Assembly: GCA_002427885.1 (NCBI GenBank)
Contig: DIZI01000027.1
Location: 38,960 to 102,959 of the forward strand
Length of the DNA stretch: 64,000 nt
Source of the DNA: Paludibacter sp. UBA6032
Lineage (GTDB): Bacteria; Bacteroidota; Bacteroidia; Bacteroidales; Paludibacteraceae
Direction: 5' to 3'
Position 1 is the first letter of the stretch; each line of letters starts with the position of its first letter. Shown here one piece after another: positions 61,986 to 64,000 of the stretch. The notes under the pieces are model-generated. The model made no database searches. It was not told the DNA's origin and worked only from the letters and a program-made list of their open reading frames with translations. Position numbers and translations under genes: made by a program.

Positions 61986-63983
61986 ATGAAAAAACATTTA
62001 TTATTTATGTCTCTTATTTCCGGACTATTGATAGGTTGCAATACAACACCCAAGTATGCAAGTTACGACGATTATCCTGTTTATGATGGTACTGATTTGG
62101 AGCTGACCTATTCACCGCAGTCTTCCGCTTTTAGAATTTGGGCACCTACGGCTTCCGAAGTGAAATTGTTGCTTTACGATGATGGAAGCGAGGGAGGTGC
62201 TTATCTGACAAAAAATATGAGTCGGGCGGAAAAGGGAACATGGACAGCGAAGATTGACGAGAATCTGAAAGGTAAGTTTTATACTTTTCAGGTAAAGATC
62301 AAAGATAAATGGCTTAACGAAACTCCGGGTATGTGGGTAAAAGCCACCGGAGTAAACGGTAAACGTGCGGCTATTATTGATTTTGCCGAAACAAATCCTG
62401 ATGGGTGGGATAATGATGTGCGACCCCCGCTTACAAATTTCACCGACATTATTCTGTATGAAATACATGTCCGTGACTTTTCCATATCTCCGAATTCGGG
62501 GATGAAATATAAAGGAAAGTTTCTGGCTTTTACCGAACGCGGAACCAAAAATACCGCCGGGGAAGCTACCGGAATAGATCACTTAAAGGAACTGGGAGTT
62601 ACTCATGTTCATTTGTTACCATCTTTCGATTTTGCTTCCATCGATGAAACAAAACTCAATGAAAATAAATACAACTGGGGTTACGATCCGGAGAATTATA
62701 ATGTTCCCGAAGGTAGTTATTCAACCGATCCGTATAATCCGGTAAAACGTATCAAAGAGTTCAAACAAATGGTTCAGGCATTGCATCAAGCCAAAATACG
62801 GGTGATCATGGATGTTGTTTACAACCATACTGCTGCAGGCAAAGATTCTCACTTGAATCTTCTTGTCCCCGGCTATTTTTATCGTATGAATGCCGACAGC
62901 ACCTGGTCAAATGCTTCGGGATGCGGAAACGAAACGGCTTCCGAACGGGCTATGATGCGTAAATTTATGGTAGAATCAGTTGTTTATTGGGCTACAGAAT
63001 ATCACGTCGATGGTTTTCGCTTTGATTTGATGGGCATTCATGATATTGAAACCATGAATGCCATTCGGGCGGCTCTGGATAAAATTGATCCGACTATTTT
63101 CATATACGGCGAAGGCTGGACAGCCGGTGCTTCACCACTTGCCGAAGATAAACGTGCCGTTAAGAAAAATGCCAAACAACTGGATAATATAGCTGTTTTC
63201 AGCGATGATCTCCGTGATGCATTAAAGGGAAGCTGGCAACATGCTGAAATTCCCGGTTTCGTATCGGGAACCGATAGTCTGGAAGAAAGCGTTAAGTTTG
63301 GTGTGGTTGGAGCTACTCAACATCCACAGGTGGATTATACAAAACTTATTTATTCCAAAGCGCCTTATGTGAATAATCCTACCCAGATTATCAATTACGT
63401 TTCGTGTCATGATGATATGTGTCTGGTGGATAAATTGCGTGAATCGAAACCGGCCGATGCCACCGATGATGAATTGATTCGTTTCGATAAACTGGCTCAG
63501 ACTGTTGTTTTCACTTCACAGGGTGTACCGTTTCTGTATGCAGGCGAAGAACTTTACCGGAACAAGAAGGGAATTAAGAATACTTACCAGTCGCCCGATT
63601 CCATTAATCAAATTGATTGGGATTCCAAAACTACCCACAAAGATATTTTTGAGTATTATAAGGGTCTCATTGCATTACGCAAAGCTCATTCGGCTTTCCG
63701 TATCCCGACACAGGATATGGTGCAGCAACATTTGGAATTCCTGAAATTTTTAGTTCCGAATGTAGTCGGTTTTGTCCTGACCGATCATGTGAACGGCGAA
63801 GTTTGGAAAGATATTCTGGTAATTTATAACGGTAACCGGAAAGCTGTCAAGGTTGGTATTCCGGCAGGTGACTGGAATCTTGTTTGTCACGACGGAATCA
63901 TTAATTTATCAGGTATTTCTGAAGTCAAGTATACAACATTTGTTGTAGCGCCTTCGTCGGCAAGTATTATGTATGTGAAATAG
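61986..63983 (+). CDS. pulA: type I pullulanase lipoprotein
   Basis: A 665-residue GH13 debranching enzyme. Lipoprotein signal with lipobox LLIGC (Cys18). A CBM48 domain lies about 45-130 (FRIWAPTASEVKLLL); the catalytic barrel follows with the pullulanase motif YNWGYDPENYNVPEGSYS near 230, region I DVVYNHTA near 278, the nucleophile Asp347 in GFRFDLMG, acid/base Glu376 in YGEGWT and the third acid in CHDD (476-477). It cleaves alpha-1,6 links in pullulan, amylopectin or glycogen at the periplasmic or surface face. The C-terminal beta domain is complete; the gene ends 17 bases before the window's right edge. Confidence 0.95.
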   Translation: MKKHLLFMSLISGLLIGCNTTPKYASYDDYPVYDGTDLELTYSPQSSAFRIWAPTASEVKLLLYDDGSEGGAYLTKNMSRAEKGTWTAKIDENLKGKFYTFQVKIKDKWLNETPGMWVKATGVNGKRAAIIDFAETNPDGWDNDVRPPLTNFTDIILYEIHVRDFSISPNSGMKYKGKFLAFTERGTKNTAGEATGIDHLKELGVTHVHLLPSFDFASIDETKLNENKYNWGYDPENYNVPEGSYSTDPYNPVKRIKEFKQMVQALHQAKIRVIMDVVYNHTAAGKDSHLNLLVPGYFYRMNADSTWSNASGCGNETASERAMMRKFMVESVVYWATEYHVDGFRFDLMGIHDIETMNAIRAALDKIDPTIFIYGEGWTAGASPLAEDKRAVKKNAKQLDNIAVFSDDLRDALKGSWQHAEIPGFVSGTDSLEESVKFGVVGATQHPQVDYTKLIYSKAPYVNNPTQIINYVSCHDDMCLVDKLRESKPADATDDELIRFDKLAQTVVFTSQGVPFLYAGEELYRNKKGIKNTYQSPDSINQIDWDSKTTHKDIFEYYKGLIALRKAHSAFRIPTQDMVQQHLEFLKFLVPNVVGFVLTDHVNGEVWKDILVIYNGNRKAVKVGIPAGDWNLVCHDGIINLSGISEVKYTTFVVAPSSASIMYVK

Positions 63984-64000
63984 TTTATAGTAAATAGTTT

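Overview
The window looks like chromosome of an AT-rich member of the Bacteroidales. The reasons are: candidate promoters matching the Bacteroidetes pattern (TTTG, about 19 bases, TAnnTTTG) and few Shine-Dalgarno sites; C-terminal type IX secretion (T9SS) sorting domains on two surface proteins; a TonB receptor and other envelope proteins with N-terminal carboxypeptidase-regulatory-like domains; a DUF4252 protein behind an ECF sigma factor; a FISUMP-domain protein; and a TatA/TatC pair without TatB. A Paludibacter-like or related fermentative genus would fit, but genus cannot be fixed from sequence alone. Gene content is mostly housekeeping and envelope. I found no rRNA, tRNA, CRISPR array, prophage or intact insertion sequence.

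Layout. 0-3 kb: a truncated YhcC-type radical SAM gene, a small membrane protein and a CPA2 antiporter with a stress-protein-like tail. 3-7 kb: a large T9SS-exported BNR/LamG protein, then a block of 42-bp tandem repeats between convergent genes. 7-14 kb: phosphoglucomutase, a FISUMP protein, and an ACT protein / phenylacetate-CoA ligase / aminotransferase operon. 14-24 kb: exported YceI protein, two outer-membrane-related proteins with CarboxypepD-regulatory domains, a MarR regulator, TonB receptor and DUF2271 protein. 24-29 kb: a 7TM-HD phosphodiesterase, an NlpC/P60 peptidase and an ECF sigma / anti-sigma-like / DUF4252 operon. 29-34 kb: tatA, tatC, a Tat-exported DUF362 protein and a polyferredoxin that looks like NapH fused to NapG through an internal Tat signal, then a LysE exporter. 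34-43 kb: aldo/keto reductase, serS, rplU-rpmA, an AraC-associated yceI/ygiD/epimerase group, SRPBCC protein and MFS transporter. 43-58 kb: clpC, an S41 protease lipoprotein, an unusual HTH-NTF2-like fusion, ppc, and a stretch with a GHL10 glycosidase, a FAD/Fe-S D-lactate dehydrogenase and a NamZ-like DUF1343 protein. 58-64 kb: methylglyoxal synthase, a T9SS protein, an M3 peptidase and a lipoprotein pullulanase.

How the parts may work together. The Tat cluster appears to package a translocase with its own cargo: one cargo is a soluble DUF362 protein and the other a membrane quinol-dehydrogenase-like polyferredoxin whose second half needs Tat export. The NamZ-like gene has a 30-bp perfect LacI-type palindrome exactly over its predicted transcription start. 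Its neighbours (a D-lactate oxidase and a glycosidase) suggest, as inference, salvage of peptidoglycan sugars whose lactyl ether is released as D-lactate. Methylglyoxal synthase beside them could feed the same D-lactate oxidase. The ACT/PaaK/aminotransferase operon fits aromatic amino-acid breakdown or aryl-acid activation.
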